From: Croceibacterium atlanticum | Lineage (GTDB): Bacteria > Pseudomonadota > Alphaproteobacteria > Sphingomonadales > Sphingomonadaceae | Length of the DNA: 64,000 bases | Assembly: GCF_001008165.2 (NCBI RefSeq) | Contig: NZ_CP011452.2 | Location: 2,976,001-3,040,000, forward strand | Reading direction: 5' to 3' | Part shown: piece after piece, positions 30,652 through 39,947 of the stretch | Layout of the letters: each line of letters begins with the position of its first letter | Numbering within the stretch: position 1 is the stretch's first letter | Program-made: the position numbers and the translations under genes | The notes under the pieces: model-generated | Told to the model about the DNA's origin: nothing | Seen by the model: the letters and a program-made list of their open reading frames with translations, nothing else | Databases searched by the model: none

Positions 30652-31695
30652 TCAGTCCGGGGGTTCCTGGTCGCCCTCCGCCGGGGAGAAACGGAACCGT
30701 GCGCGATAATCATTGGCCGAAACGCCGATCTGGCGGTGGAACGCCCGGCGCATCCTCTCGGCGTTCTGGAAGCCTGTGCGGCGGGCGATCTGATCGATTG
30801 AATCCCCGGTCTGCTCCAGCGCAACGCGCACCGCCTGCAGCCTTGCGGCTTCCACGTAATGGGCCGGCGTCACCCCGGTTTCTTCCCGGAATTTGCGGGC
30901 GAAACTGCGTTCCGACATGCAGGCGCGGGCGGCCAGTGCAGTCACGGTCAGTGGCTGGCCAAGATTGGAGAGAATATATTCCAGCGTCTTGCCGATCGCC
31001 GGGTCTTCAGCCTTTTGCGCCAGCAGATTGGCGCTGAACTGGGTCTGCCCGCCGGGCCGCATCACATACATCACATTATAGCGGGCGACCTGCAGCGCGA
31101 TATCATGGCCCCAATCCTCTTCCAGCAGGGCCAGGGCCAGATCCATGCCCGATGTCACGCCGGCGGAGGTCCAGAACGGCCCGTCACGCACGAAGATGGA
31201 ATCGGGTTCGACATGAACGGCCGGATATTTGCGGGACAGGATCGGGCACCACCACCAATGAGTTGTCGCCCGGCGGCCATCCAGCATGCCCAGTTCGGCC
31301 AGGATCATCGCGCCGGTGCAGATCGAAACCACCCGCCGGGCGCGCGGTACGGCCCAGGCGATGAAATCCATCAGCGCAGGATCGGTCAATGCTGCGCTGG
31401 TGCCGTGGCCGCCGGAAATGATCAGCGTGTCCATGGCCCGCGTATCCTGCCGCGCATCATTGAATGCCCGGTCCGCCTGAAGGGATATCCCGCTGGTGGT
31501 AAGAACCGGCCCGGCCTGCTGCGCCACCAGTTCCATCGCATAGGGTGCGGTGCCTTCCGGCAGGAACAGGGCGGCACCGGACAGCACCTCGATCGGGCCC
31601 GCAATATCCAGGATATGGGCATCGGGGTAAGTCACCATGACCACCCGGCGTGGCGTTTCCTGGGCGGCGGTGCCGTTTGCTTCTTGTTTCGTCAT
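30652..31695 (-). CDS. GlxA-family AraC-type transcriptional regulator
   Basis: A 347-residue protein with an N-terminal DJ-1/PfpI (class I glutamine amidotransferase-like) domain, about residues 17-195 (VVMVTYPDAHILDIAGPIEVL, IISGGHGTSAAL, VVSICTGAMILAELGMLDGRRATTH in parts), and a C-terminal pair of AraC HTH motifs, about 230-330 (PLTVTALAARACMSERSFAR, DSIDQIARRTGFQNAERMRRAFHR). The Cys of SICTGA is at the nucleophile elbow, but such regulators are generally non-catalytic sensors. Its target is unknown. A CCCCAC...GTGGGG inverted repeat (31740-31764) lies upstream and could be an operator. Neighbours are a secreted NTF2-like protein and a TonB receptor. Confidence 0.9.
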   Translation of the reverse strand: MTKQEANGTAAQETPRRVVMVTYPDAHILDIAGPIEVLSGAALFLPEGTAPYAMELVAQQAGPVLTTSGISLQADRAFNDARQDTRAMDTLIISGGHGTSAALTDPALMDFIAWAVPRARRVVSICTGAMILAELGMLDGRRATTHWWWCPILSRKYPAVHVEPDSIFVRDGPFWTSAGVTSGMDLALALLEEDWGHDIALQVARYNVMYVMRPGGQTQFSANLLAQKAEDPAIGKTLEYILSNLGQPLTVTALAARACMSERSFARKFREETGVTPAHYVEAARLQAVRVALEQTGDSIDQIARRTGFQNAERMRRAFHRQIGVSANDYRARFRFSPAEGDQEPPD

Positions 31696-31838
31696 GGTCA
31701 GACAATAGGCCGCAGCGCCGATTGCCGTTAGGACAATGTCCCCACCTTTTCTGCCAAAGTGGGGTTACACGTTATGAAATTCGGTTGCGGCACGGCCTGA
31801 CCGGGCGGCAGCCGGGAAACGGCCGCCGCATGATCCTG

Positions 31839-32369
31839 TCAGATCTGCCTGTCGTTGGGATCGATCTTCGGATCGCTTTTCAGCATCGGGTCCCAATGTT
31901 CGGCGATCTTGCCGTCTTCTATGCGATAGAGATCGAACCAGGTCGCGTAATAGGTGCGGCCTTCCGCGTCCTTTTCGGGGCGGACAAAGGCCGTAGTGAC
32001 ATAGTCGCCTTCTGCCATCAGGTGGATCAGCGGCAGTTCCAGCTTGTCCTTGATGGGGCGTTCGGGCCTTGTGGAGCGGACATAGTCGATCAGCCCGTCC
32101 AGCCCCTGCGCGGCATTGGGGTTGTGCTGGACATAGTCAACGGCGATGTATTCATGCGCGCGATCGGCAAGGCCCGCCTGCAATACGATGCGGTACATGT
32201 CATAGACCAGCCGCTTGTTCGCGGCGAGCTGCGGATCATCGCTGGCGATCAGGCTTTCATGGTCTTCAGGGATCTGCGGCTTTTCGTAAGCCAGCGGCTT
32301 TTCCTCACCCGCTGCGGCGGTGGCCGTGATGGCCAGCAGGGCCGTGGCGGCCAGCATGATTGAACGCAT
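31839..32369 (-). CDS. Secreted NTF2/SnoaL-like protein
   Basis: ATG 32369 has AAAGGAGAAAGG upstream; the frame is open far beyond but without coding signals. The 176-residue product starts with a signal peptide (SIMLAATALLAITATAAAGEE). The mature NTF2-like domain shows NKRLVYDMYRIVLQAGLAD, YIAVDYVQHNPNAAQGLDG, MAEGDYVTTAFVRPEKDAEG and WFDLYRIEDGKIAEHWDPML. The VQHNP and AEHWD motifs match the two 129-residue cytoplasmic SnoaL paralogues at 9365 and 11266, so this is an exported relative. It is divergent from the TonB receptor gene, suggesting a periplasmic step on an imported compound. Confidence 0.82.
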   Translation of the reverse strand: MRSIMLAATALLAITATAAAGEEKPLAYEKPQIPEDHESLIASDDPQLAANKRLVYDMYRIVLQAGLADRAHEYIAVDYVQHNPNAAQGLDGLIDYVRSTRPERPIKDKLELPLIHLMAEGDYVTTAFVRPEKDAEGRTYYATWFDLYRIEDGKIAEHWDPMLKSDPKIDPNDRQI

Positions 32370-32474
32370 CGCCTTTCTCCTTTGCCGGCTTCCTGCCAAA
32401 GGAGGGGTGACGCGGCAAGCCAACCACGCTATTAAATCAGACAAACGCAATTTGAAATCGGGATGGGATCCAAT

Positions 32475-34472
32475 ATGCGCCTCAGATACCTTGCTTTTAT
32501 GCCGTTGATTCTGTCTGCCTCTGCGGCGCAGGCAGCGGATGGGCCGGTAATCGTGGTGACGGGCAAAGGGCTGGATTCCACCCCTGCCACCCCCGCCTAC
32601 AGCACGATAGAGATCGAGCGGGAGCAGATCGTCAATAGCGGGTCCGACCGGCTGGAGGACGTGCTTTCCAACATTGCCGGTTTCCAGCAATTCCGCCGAT
32701 CAGACAGCCGATCTTCCAATCCCACCGCGCAGGGTGCCACCCTGCGGGCGCTGGGCGGCAACGCCACCAGCCGCGCGCTGATGCTGCTTGACGGCGTGCC
32801 GCTGTCCGATCCCTTTTTCGGCTATATTCCCTTTTCCGCAGTGGCGCCTGAACGGCTCGGTTCCATCCGCGTGACGCGGGGCGGGGGTTCAGGCCCGTTC
32901 GGCGCGGGCGCGCTGGCCGGTACGATCGAACTGGAAAGCGCGGATGCGGATACGCTCGGCCTGCTCAGCGGGCAGGCGCTGGTCAATGATCGCGGCGGCA
33001 CGGAACTGTCCGGCACGCTGGCGCCCGAAGTGGGCGATGGCTTTGCCGTGGTCAGCGGCCGCTGGGACCGGGGCAAGGGCTTCTACACCACGCCGCAGGA
33101 TCAGCGGGTCGATGCCACGTCCCGCGCGCGTTACGATAGCTGGTCCGCCAGCGCGCGGCTGGTGCAGCCCGTGGCGGAAAATCTGGAACTTCAGCTTCGC
33201 GGCCTTGCCTTTGAAGATAACCGGACCCTGCGTTTCGATGGCGCGGATAACGGGATCGAAGGGCAGGATGTCAGCGTCCGCATGGTCAGCCGCGGGGCGT
33301 GGCAGGTCGATGCGCTTGCTTATGCGCAGTGGCGCAATTTCAACAATACGGTGATTTCGTCCAGCCGCTTCACCCGCGTGCTGGATCAGAAGGACACGCC
33401 CGCATCGGGGCAGGGCGGCAAGCTGGAGATCCGCCCGCCGCTGGGCGATGACCACGTGCTGCGTTTTGGCGTGGATTTCCGCCGGTCGGAAGGCGATCTG
33501 TTCGAAGATGCCTATTCCGCCTTCTCCGGCGCGCGCACGGAACAGCGTTTCGCCGGCGGGGTGAACACCGATCTCGGCCTGTTCCTGGAAGATGACTGGA
33601 CGGTGGGGCCGCTGGTGCTGACCGGCGGTGTGCGGGCGGACCGTTATCGCATTGCCGATGGATATTACCGGGCGCAGGATGATGCCGGCAACCTGCTGGA
33701 AGAAAGCTTTTATGCTGACCGCGCGGATTGGGCGTTCTCCTATCGCGGCGGCGCGGTGTTCAATGCAGGCGAAGGCGTGCGCCTGCGGGCCGCAGCCTAT
33801 AGCGGGCTGCGCCTGCCCACGCTGAACGAACTTTATCGCCCCTTCGTGGTCTTCCCCGTCACCACCATGGCCAATGCAGGGCTGGAGAACGAACGTCTGG
33901 AAGGTTTCGAGGCCGGTATCGACTGGCGGCCGGACGACAATATCAGCCTGGCGCTGACCGCGTTCGACAACAAGGTGAAGAACGCCATCACCAATGTGAC
34001 GATCGACACCAATCTGCGCCAGCGCCGCAATATCGGCGCCATCGATGCGCAGGGCGTGGAACTGGCCAGCCAGCTGCGCTTCGGGCAAGTCAGCTTTGAC
34101 GGCACGCTTGCCTATACGGATGCGACCATGTCGGATGATGGCGCGGCCGCCGCGCTGGATGGTTTCCGCCCTTCGCAGACGCCCAAATGGTCGGCCAGCG
34201 CGACATTGGGCTGGCAGCCGCAGGACGGCATGAAATTTGCCGCGACCTTGCGCCATGTCGGCAAGCAGTATGAGGACGATCAGGAAACCGACGTGCTGCC
34301 CGCCGCCACCACGGTGGACCTGTTCGCCCAGCTGCCCGTGGCCGGGAAGTGGAGCGTGGTCGGCCGGGTGGAAAACCTGTTCGATGAAACCATCATCACC
34401 CGCAATCAGGGCGGATCGATGGATATCGGCACGCCGCTGACCGTCTGGGGCGGCATCCGCTACGGTTTCTGA
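32475..34472 (+). CDS. TonB-dependent outer-membrane receptor (about 665 aa, BtuB/siderophore size)
   Basis: ATG 32475 starts a signal peptide (LRYLAFMPLILSASAAQAA); an ATG 12 bases upstream is also in frame. The plug begins with VIVVTGKGLDSTPATPAYSTIE and contains EDVLSNIAGFQQFRR, LRALGGNATSRALMLLDGVPLSDP and ERLGSIRVTRGGGSGPFGAGALAGTIEL. The barrel ends with the typical VENLFDETI...IRYGF, closing in Phe. The compact length is that of vitamin B12 or siderophore receptors rather than the 800-1000-residue sugar/aromatic types. The following genes are an aldehyde and an alcohol dehydrogenase, so it may take up a substrate for them; metal chelates are the alternative. Confidence 0.9.
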   Translation: MRLRYLAFMPLILSASAAQAADGPVIVVTGKGLDSTPATPAYSTIEIEREQIVNSGSDRLEDVLSNIAGFQQFRRSDSRSSNPTAQGATLRALGGNATSRALMLLDGVPLSDPFFGYIPFSAVAPERLGSIRVTRGGGSGPFGAGALAGTIELESADADTLGLLSGQALVNDRGGTELSGTLAPEVGDGFAVVSGRWDRGKGFYTTPQDQRVDATSRARYDSWSASARLVQPVAENLELQLRGLAFEDNRTLRFDGADNGIEGQDVSVRMVSRGAWQVDALAYAQWRNFNNTVISSSRFTRVLDQKDTPASGQGGKLEIRPPLGDDHVLRFGVDFRRSEGDLFEDAYSAFSGARTEQRFAGGVNTDLGLFLEDDWTVGPLVLTGGVRADRYRIADGYYRAQDDAGNLLEESFYADRADWAFSYRGGAVFNAGEGVRLRAAAYSGLRLPTLNELYRPFVVFPVTTMANAGLENERLEGFEAGIDWRPDDNISLALTAFDNKVKNAITNVTIDTNLRQRRNIGAIDAQGVELASQLRFGQVSFDGTLAYTDATMSDDGAAAALDGFRPSQTPKWSASATLGWQPQDGMKFAATLRHVGKQYEDDQETDVLPAATTVDLFAQLPVAGKWSVVGRVENLFDETIITRNQGGSMDIGTPLTVWGGIRYGF

Positions 34473-34481
34473 CATGAAAGC

Positions 34482-34511
34482 CTCCCCTCCCGCGCGGGAG
34501 GGGAGCATTTT
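34482..34511 (+). terminator. Terminator after the TonB receptor
   Basis: CTCCCCTCCCGC is followed directly by GCGGGAGGGGAG (12-bp perfect palindrome) and then CATTTTG, 10 bases after the receptor stop. Confidence 0.75.
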
Positions 34512-34567
34512 GCCCTGTTCGCGGCGCCTGTCAGCCGTTACCCAAGAAAAAAAGACAGGAGAGGGAT

Positions 34568-36043
34568 ATGATGCGTGCGGCTCCCGCACAGGAGGCGATG
34601 CTCGACGTGCGTAATCCGCGCACGGGCGAGGCGGATTTCCGATTGCATGTTTCCACGGCAGGGCAGGTGGCCGAAAAGGCGGCCCGCCTGCGCCAGAACC
34701 AGCAGGCCTGGGCGGCCATGCCGCTGGAGGCGCGCTGCGGCGTGATGGCGCGCTGGCTTGCCGAAGTGAAGGCGAAAGCGGCCGAAATCGGTGAAGCGGA
34801 TGCAGTCGATACGGGTGGCTGCCACACATCATATCTTCAGGGTTTCATCACGCTGGGCAATATTGGCGGCTGGCTGGAAGATGCGCCCAAGGCGCTGGCC
34901 CGGTATGATTTCCATGGCCGCAGCGCGGTGATGCCCGATGTCGAAGTCCGCAGCCAGATCGTGCCCTATTCGCTGGTTGGCGTGATCAGCCCGTGGAACG
35001 CGCCCCTGATGCTGGCACTGCTGGATGCGGTGCCGGCCCTGTTTGCCGGTTCCGCCGTTCTGCTGAAGCCGAGCGAAGTGACCCCGCGCGTCATCGAAAC
35101 CCTGTTTGAAACGGTGCGCGCCGTGCCGGAACTGGCCGCGGTGTTCGATTATGTCGCCGGGGCAGGCGATATCGGGGAAGCGGTGATCGGGGAGGCGGAT
35201 CTGATCTGCTTCACCGGCAGCGTGCCCACCGGGCGCAAGGTGGCAGTGGCCTGTGCCCGGCGGCTGATCCCCTGCTTCCTGGAACTGGGTGGCAAGGATC
35301 CGGCAATCGTAACTGAAACCGCCGATCTGGACCGGGCGGTGACGGCGGTCCTGCGCGGCGCAGTCTATGCCACGGGGCAGGTCTGCTATTCGACGGAGCG
35401 GGTTTATGTGCATGAAAAGGTGCACGATGCCTTCGTGGAAAAGCTGGTGGCAGCCGCGCAGCAGGTCCGCCTGAATGCGGACGATCCGCGCGCCGGCCAT
35501 ATCGGCCCGTTCACTTTCGCGCCCCAGGCCGAGATTGTCCGCAACCATTTGGATGATGCCGTGGCAAAAGGCGCCCGGATCCTGACCGGCGGAGAGGTGG
35601 AGGAGATCGGCGGCGGGCTTTACATGCGGCCCACAGTGCTGACCGGCGTGAACCATGACATGCTGATCATGCAGGACGAGACATTCGGCCCGTGCATCCC
35701 GGTGATGGCATATAAGGATACCGACCAGGCGATTGCGCTGGCGAATGATACGGATTTCGGCCTGACCGCATCGGTCATCGCGGGTGGCGAGGAAGAAGCG
35801 CTGGCCATTGGCCGGCGGGTCAATGCCGGGGCAGTATTCCTGCAGGATACTTTCCTGACCTTCGGCAAGATGCGCACGATCGGCACGCATAGTTTCGGCT
35901 TTTCCGGGCTGGGTGGTTCGCGCACCGGGCCGGAATCGATCCTGCGTTTCATCCGCCGCAAGGCGTTGATGACGCAGCATGGCGATGTGGCCGATATTCA
36001 GGACGATCATCATCTGGGCCAAGGCCAGGGGCAGGGCAGATGA
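34568..36043 (+). CDS. Aldehyde dehydrogenase (second copy)
   Basis: A 491-residue ALDH, start ATG 34568 with GGAGAGGG upstream. Catalytic Asn144 (ISPWNAP), Lys167 (LLKPSEVTP), Glu239 (LELGGKD) and Cys273 (TGQVCYST) are conserved; FTGSVPTG is the cofactor loop. The C-terminus ends in a Gly/Gln-rich tail (GQGQGQGR). Sequence blocks differ from the ALDH at 25893, so the two are not recent duplicates. It precedes a zinc alcohol dehydrogenase, suggesting a pair that takes an aryl alcohol to the acid. Confidence 0.92.
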   Translation: MMRAAPAQEAMLDVRNPRTGEADFRLHVSTAGQVAEKAARLRQNQQAWAAMPLEARCGVMARWLAEVKAKAAEIGEADAVDTGGCHTSYLQGFITLGNIGGWLEDAPKALARYDFHGRSAVMPDVEVRSQIVPYSLVGVISPWNAPLMLALLDAVPALFAGSAVLLKPSEVTPRVIETLFETVRAVPELAAVFDYVAGAGDIGEAVIGEADLICFTGSVPTGRKVAVACARRLIPCFLELGGKDPAIVTETADLDRAVTAVLRGAVYATGQVCYSTERVYVHEKVHDAFVEKLVAAAQQVRLNADDPRAGHIGPFTFAPQAEIVRNHLDDAVAKGARILTGGEVEEIGGGLYMRPTVLTGVNHDMLIMQDETFGPCIPVMAYKDTDQAIALANDTDFGLTASVIAGGEEEALAIGRRVNAGAVFLQDTFLTFGKMRTIGTHSFGFSGLGGSRTGPESILRFIRRKALMTQHGDVADIQDDHHLGQGQGQGR

Positions 36044-36227
36044 GGGTGCATGGCCCGGCGCTTTCCTACTCCGCCCGGCACGGGCAGACAGGGGCCATGA
36101 CCATGCCGCCCGCCCTTTCCGCCACCCCGAAAACGGGCGCGGCACGCACCGCCGGTTTTTGCGTCCATAACCCTGTTCCAGGCGTTCCAGCCGTGCCCTG
36201 CATGCGACGAAACGAGTGGGGGCTACA

Positions 36228-37376
36228 ATGCGGATAAGGGCTGCACTGAGCGAGGCCGGGCACGATGCGCCGGAACTGACCGAGCTGGATCTTGAGGAAC
36301 CGCGCGCCGGGGAAATGCGCGTGCGCATCGCGGCCTGCGGCATCTGCCATACGGATCTTCATGCGCAGGATGGCAGGCTGGCCCCGCTGCCCATCGTGCT
36401 GGGCCATGAAGGCGCGGGCGTGGTGGAAAAACTGGGCGAAGGCGTCAGCGATTTTGCCGTGGGCGATCACGTGCTGCTTTCAGGCAGTTCCTGCGGCACC
36501 TGCCCAAGCTGCGAAGCGAATTTGCCGAGTTATTGCGACACGGCCATGCCGCGCACATTCGGCGGCGGGCGGATGGACCGTTCAACCGCGCTCAGCCGGA
36601 AAGGATCGCCTGTCCATTCGCATTTCTTCGGGCAGTCCAGCTTTGCCAGCCACGCCATCGTGCCGCAGCGAACGGCGGTGAAACTGCCCAAGGACGTGCC
36701 GCTGGAAATGATGGCGCCGCTGGGCTGCGGCATCATTACCGGCGCGGGGACAGTGATAGAATCCCTTGCCCTTCAACCCGGACAAAGCGTGGCCGTGTTC
36801 GGCACCGGGGGTGTGGGGTTGAGCGCGGTGATGGCTGCCCGCCTGATCGGCGCCAGCCGCATCGTGGCCGTGGACCTTTCGCCCCAAAGGCTGGAACTGG
36901 CGCGCGAACTGGGCGCGACCGATTGCCTGCGCGGCGATCAGGCGGATCTGGCCAAGGCGATCCGCGCCATTACCGGGCGCGGGATGGATGCCAGCATCAA
37001 CACCACCGTGGCGCCGCCGGTGTTCGATACGGCGATGGAATGCCTGGCCATGCGCGGCACGGCGGCCTTCGTCACTGCCCCGCGCGGGGAGTGGCAGCCC
37101 CCCATGTTCCCCATGCTGGCGGGGGGCCGCAGCCTGAAAGGCGTGCTGGGCGGCGATGCCGCACCGCGCCGCTTCATACCGATGCTGGTCGATTTCTGGC
37201 GGCAGGGGCGCTTCCCGTTTGACCGGCTGCTGACATTCTATCCGTTTGAGGAAATCGGGCGCGCTTTCGAGGATGCGCGGCAGGGGCGGGTGATCAAGCC
37301 CGTGCTGACCATGGCCGACGCGATAATTCCCGATGCGAAAGGGCCCGAAGCGACAAGACAAGGAGAGGCCGAATGA
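36228..37376 (+). CDS. Zinc-dependent alcohol dehydrogenase (MDR, aryl-alcohol type)
   Basis: ATG 36228 with GTGGGGGG upstream is preferred over an in-frame GTG at 36216. The 382-residue protein has catalytic zinc residues Cys40 (CGICHTD) and His60-Glu61 (GHEGAG), a structural zinc set Cys89, Cys92, Cys95, Cys103 (CGTCPSC...C), and the NAD motif [20 protein letters not shown] followed by VAVDLS. The layout and the [13 protein letters not shown] segment resemble XylB/benzyl-alcohol and glutathione-independent class III-like dehydrogenases. It probably interconverts an aromatic alcohol and aldehyde. Its stop overlaps the next start (ATGA at 37373). Confidence 0.92.
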   Translation: MRIRAALSEAGHDAPELTELDLEEPRAGEMRVRIAACGICHTDLHAQDGRLAPLPIVLGHEGAGVVEKLGEGVSDFAVGDHVLLSGSSCGTCPSCEANLPSYCDTAMPRTFGGGRMDRSTALSRKGSPVHSHFFGQSSFASHAIVPQRTAVKLPKDVPLEMMAPLGCGIITGAGTVIESLALQPGQSVAVFGTGGVGLSAVMAARLIGASRIVAVDLSPQRLELARELGATDCLRGDQADLAKAIRAITGRGMDASINTTVAPPVFDTAMECLAMRGTAAFVTAPRGEWQPPMFPMLAGGRSLKGVLGGDAAPRRFIPMLVDFWRQGRFPFDRLLTFYPFEEIGRAFEDARQGRVIKPVLTMADAIIPDAKGPEATRQGEAE

Positions 37377-38245
37377 ACCCGGAATTGCGCAAGAAACTGG
37401 AAAGTTTCGGCCGCGACCTGACGCCCGAATTGCTGGGCGGGACGAACCAGATATTTGCCGAGATGAATCTGGGAATGGACCCGGATACGCAGGTTGCGCG
37501 GGACATTTCCTATGGCCCGGATGAACGCAATCGGCTCGACATCTTCCGGCAGGAAGGGACCAGCGGCGCCCCGGTCCTGGTCTTCGTGCATGGCGGCGGC
37601 TTCGTGATGGGGGACAAGCACACGGAAGGCAGCCCCTTCTATTCCAATATCGGCGATTTTGCCGCGCGCCGCGGTATGGTGGGCGTAACGATCACTTATC
37701 GCCTTGCGCCTGCCAATCGCTTCCCCTCCGGGCCGGAGGATCTGGCGCTGGCGGTGCAGTGGTTGAAGGATAACGTCGCCGATTATGGCGGCGATCCGGA
37801 CAGGATCGTGCTGTCGGGCCAGTCTGCCGGTGCGGTGCATGTTGCCGGCTATGTCGCGCATAAACGCTTTCACGTGGCGGAAAATGGCGGGATTGCCGGC
37901 GCCATCATGATGTCGGGCATGTTCGACACTTTGACTTGTACGCCCAATGATTTCCACCGCGCCTATTACGGGGATGATCCGCAGGTTTGGGGGCAGGCGT
38001 CCTGCATGGCGGGGCTGCTCAATGCCCGGATCCCGCTTTGCTTCACCCTGTCGGAACTGGATCCGCAGGATTTCCAGACGCAGGCGGCGCAGTTGGTGGG
38101 GGCATGGGGCGTGGCGCACGCTGCCTATCCCGAAATGCATTTGCTGGCAGGGCACAATCATCTCTCCCCGGCGCTGAGCATCGGTTCGGGGGAGAAGGAG
38201 ATAGAAAGGCTGGTGGCGGGCTTTGCGAAACGGGTGACGCGATAG
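37373..38245 (+). CDS. Alpha/beta hydrolase, HSL/arylformamidase-like esterase
   Basis: A 290-residue hydrolase beginning in an ATGA overlap with the alcohol dehydrogenase. The oxyanion motif HGGGFVMG (residues 73-80) and nucleophile motif GQSAGA (Ser151) are those of the hormone-sensitive-lipase/arylformamidase group; HNHLSPAL near the C-terminus carries the likely catalytic His. There is no signal peptide. It probably hydrolyses an ester, such as a feruloyl- or acyl-type linkage, in the cytoplasm before or after the dehydrogenases encoded upstream. Convergent with the channel gene 19 bases later. Confidence 0.87.
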   Translation: MNPELRKKLESFGRDLTPELLGGTNQIFAEMNLGMDPDTQVARDISYGPDERNRLDIFRQEGTSGAPVLVFVHGGGFVMGDKHTEGSPFYSNIGDFAARRGMVGVTITYRLAPANRFPSGPEDLALAVQWLKDNVADYGGDPDRIVLSGQSAGAVHVAGYVAHKRFHVAENGGIAGAIMMSGMFDTLTCTPNDFHRAYYGDDPQVWGQASCMAGLLNARIPLCFTLSELDPQDFQTQAAQLVGAWGVAHAAYPEMHLLAGHNHLSPALSIGSGEKEIERLVAGFAKRVTR

Positions 38246-38264
38246 GGCGCATGGCGGCTGGCTG

Positions 38265-38684
38265 TCAGCCTTCGCGGCGGAACAGTTCGCCCCAGATCGT
38301 GTAAACGAATGTGGCGGACCATGTGATCAGCATGAAGCCGCCCAGCGATTGCAGCATCACCAGCAGCCGGATCGGGCCACTGGCCTGCTGGTGCGTCAGG
38401 CCCAGCGTGGTGAAGGTGGTGCCGGAAAAATAAAGCAGTTCCGCCGCCTGGCTTCCTTCCACCTGGCTGATGTTTCCTGCAGCGGGAATGGTCAATGCCA
38501 GGGCATAGGCCGCCGCCCCCAGAACGATTTCGCTGAAGTGGAGTATGCCAAGGCCCCAGAATGCGGCCAACACGCCCAGATGCGGATGCTCATCGCCGAC
38601 GGGACGGATCTTCTTGATCAGACGCAGGCCATAGAGATGCCAGGCGCCCAACAGCGCCTGCACCGCCAGGCCGAAGCCGATCAT
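38265..38684 (-). CDS. Two-TM pore-loop channel-like membrane protein
   Basis: ATG 38684 (a TTG two codons earlier is also possible) gives a 139-residue protein. It has an N-terminal hydrophobic segment (MIGFGLAVQALLGAWHLYGL), a membrane helix (LGILHFSEIVLGAAAYALAL), a pore-loop-like stretch LLYFSGTTFTTLGLTH and a final helix (LLVMLQSLGGFMLITWSATF). The arrangement matches the Ion_trans_2 family, but the selectivity filter reads TTLG in place of TVGYG. It may conduct ions poorly or with changed selectivity, or have another membrane role. Confidence 0.7.
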   Translation of the reverse strand: MIGFGLAVQALLGAWHLYGLRLIKKIRPVGDEHPHLGVLAAFWGLGILHFSEIVLGAAAYALALTIPAAGNISQVEGSQAAELLYFSGTTFTTLGLTHQQASGPIRLLVMLQSLGGFMLITWSATFVYTIWGELFRREG

Positions 38685-38915
38685 GATCAATTCTGCCCCT
38701 GTCACGCAGTAGCAATGGTGGTGAACGGTTTGGGTTCCACCTGGCTGCCCGGTTGCAATTGCGGCTGTCCTACACACGGCCTGCGGTTCTTATTTGCCGG
38801 GACGGGCAGGGATATTGCGGCAGCGGGAAAAAATAATTCGCGCCAATTCCGTGGTTTGCGTAGGATAGGGTGGTAGCGAGGGGCCGGAGCGATCCCCGCA
38901 AGAGGGCGCATTTGC

Positions 38916-39947
38916 ATGAAACGACTGGCTAATTACGATATTGTTCGGCCTTACAAGGATGCGAATACGCGCCTGCTGGTGCAGATCCTTTTCGGGGCTG
39001 GCTGTGCGGGGCTGATGATTCTCTTGCGCAGCGCCTTCGATATCTGGGCGCCCACTTCGGGCGCCTTTGCGCTTGTTTATCCCACCGTGCTGCTGGCCAC
39101 GCTTTACGGTCATTGGCAGGCGGGCAGCGTCGCCTATTCGATCAGCTTTCTGTGGGCGTGGTATTTTGTGCTGCCAGAAACGCAGGCTTTCCGTTTTGAA
39201 TTCGCAACCGATCCGCCGCGGGTTGCGATCAATGCCTTTGCCGCCCTGATCGTGCTGATCTTTGCCGAAACATTCCGCCGGGCCGTGGTTTCTGCAATGG
39301 CGGAACGGGATCTGGAGATCGAAAGGCGCGCCATTCTGTTGCAGGAACTGGAACATCGGACGAAGAATAATTTCTCTCTCGCCGCCAGCCTGCTGGAACT
39401 GCAGAAACGGCGGGAAGACCATCCGCAGGTGCAGGACGCGCTGGACCAGGCGCTGAACCGCATTCATTCCTTCGCGCATGCTTATGCCAATCTGGCGGAA
39501 AGCCAGGGCGAAGGGGCGATCGTGGCCATGCAGCCCTATCTGACCGAACTCGTCACCAAGGTGACGCGGGGTGCCTTTGGCGAAAATATCAATGTTACGC
39601 TGAATGTGGATGAATGCGAATTGCCGCGGGAAGTGGCTGTGGCAATCGGCCTTTTCACCAATGAAGCGCTGACCAATTGTGCCAAATATGCCTTCCCGGA
39701 CGAGCGCGAGGGCTGGGTCAATGTGTCGCTTGCGGTGGAGCAGGACGGCTGGTGCCTGCGGGTGGAGGATGATGGTATCGGCCAGTCCGACAGCAGCAGT
39801 GCCGGGGCAAGTTCCGGGGTTGGCACGCGCCTGCTCGATGCTTTCGCCCGGCAGGCGCGTGCGGAATATGATCTCGTCGTTGGCCCCAGGGGGCGCCATG
39901 TCAGCATGGCAGGCGCCTGGGGCGAAGATGGCGGAACCGGCGGCTGA
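38916..39947 (+). CDS. Sensor histidine kinase, HWE/HisKA_2 type with DUF4118-like membrane domain
   Basis: A 343-residue membrane kinase. Residues 20-120 hold four hydrophobic segments of the DUF4118 type (QILFGAGCAGLMILL, FALVYPTVLLATLYG, VAYSISFLWAWYFVLP, FAALIVLIFAETF). The phospho-acceptor is His147 in LLQELEHRTKNNF, the HisKA_2/HWE signature. The ATPase domain has NEALTNCAKYAFP (N box), VEDDGIGQS (G1) and SSGVGTRLLDAFA (G2). Such kinases feed the PhyR-type general stress response or blue-light signalling in alphaproteobacteria. There is no partner regulator beside it. Its stop directly abuts that of the convergent dioxygenase gene. Confidence 0.88.
   Translation: MKRLANYDIVRPYKDANTRLLVQILFGAGCAGLMILLRSAFDIWAPTSGAFALVYPTVLLATLYGHWQAGSVAYSISFLWAWYFVLPETQAFRFEFATDPPRVAINAFAALIVLIFAETFRRAVVSAMAERDLEIERRAILLQELEHRTKNNFSLAASLLELQKRREDHPQVQDALDQALNRIHSFAHAYANLAESQGEGAIVAMQPYLTELVTKVTRGAFGENINVTLNVDECELPREVAVAIGLFTNEALTNCAKYAFPDEREGWVNVSLAVEQDGWCLRVEDDGIGQSDSSSAGASSGVGTRLLDAFARQARAEYDLVVGPRGRHVSMAGAWGEDGGTGG

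Noticed and set aside
31740-31764. CCCCAC...GTGGGG repeat as a firm operator of the GlxA-type regulator
   Set aside because: It is a single, bulged copy with no second instance in the window; it may equally be chance or an RNA hairpin, so it is only mentioned in the gene entry.
32889-34832. 647-codon frame opposite the TonB receptor at 32475
   Set aside because: Low-complexity Arg/His/Gly-rich translation, typical of antisense GC-rich frames; the plus-strand receptor is intact.
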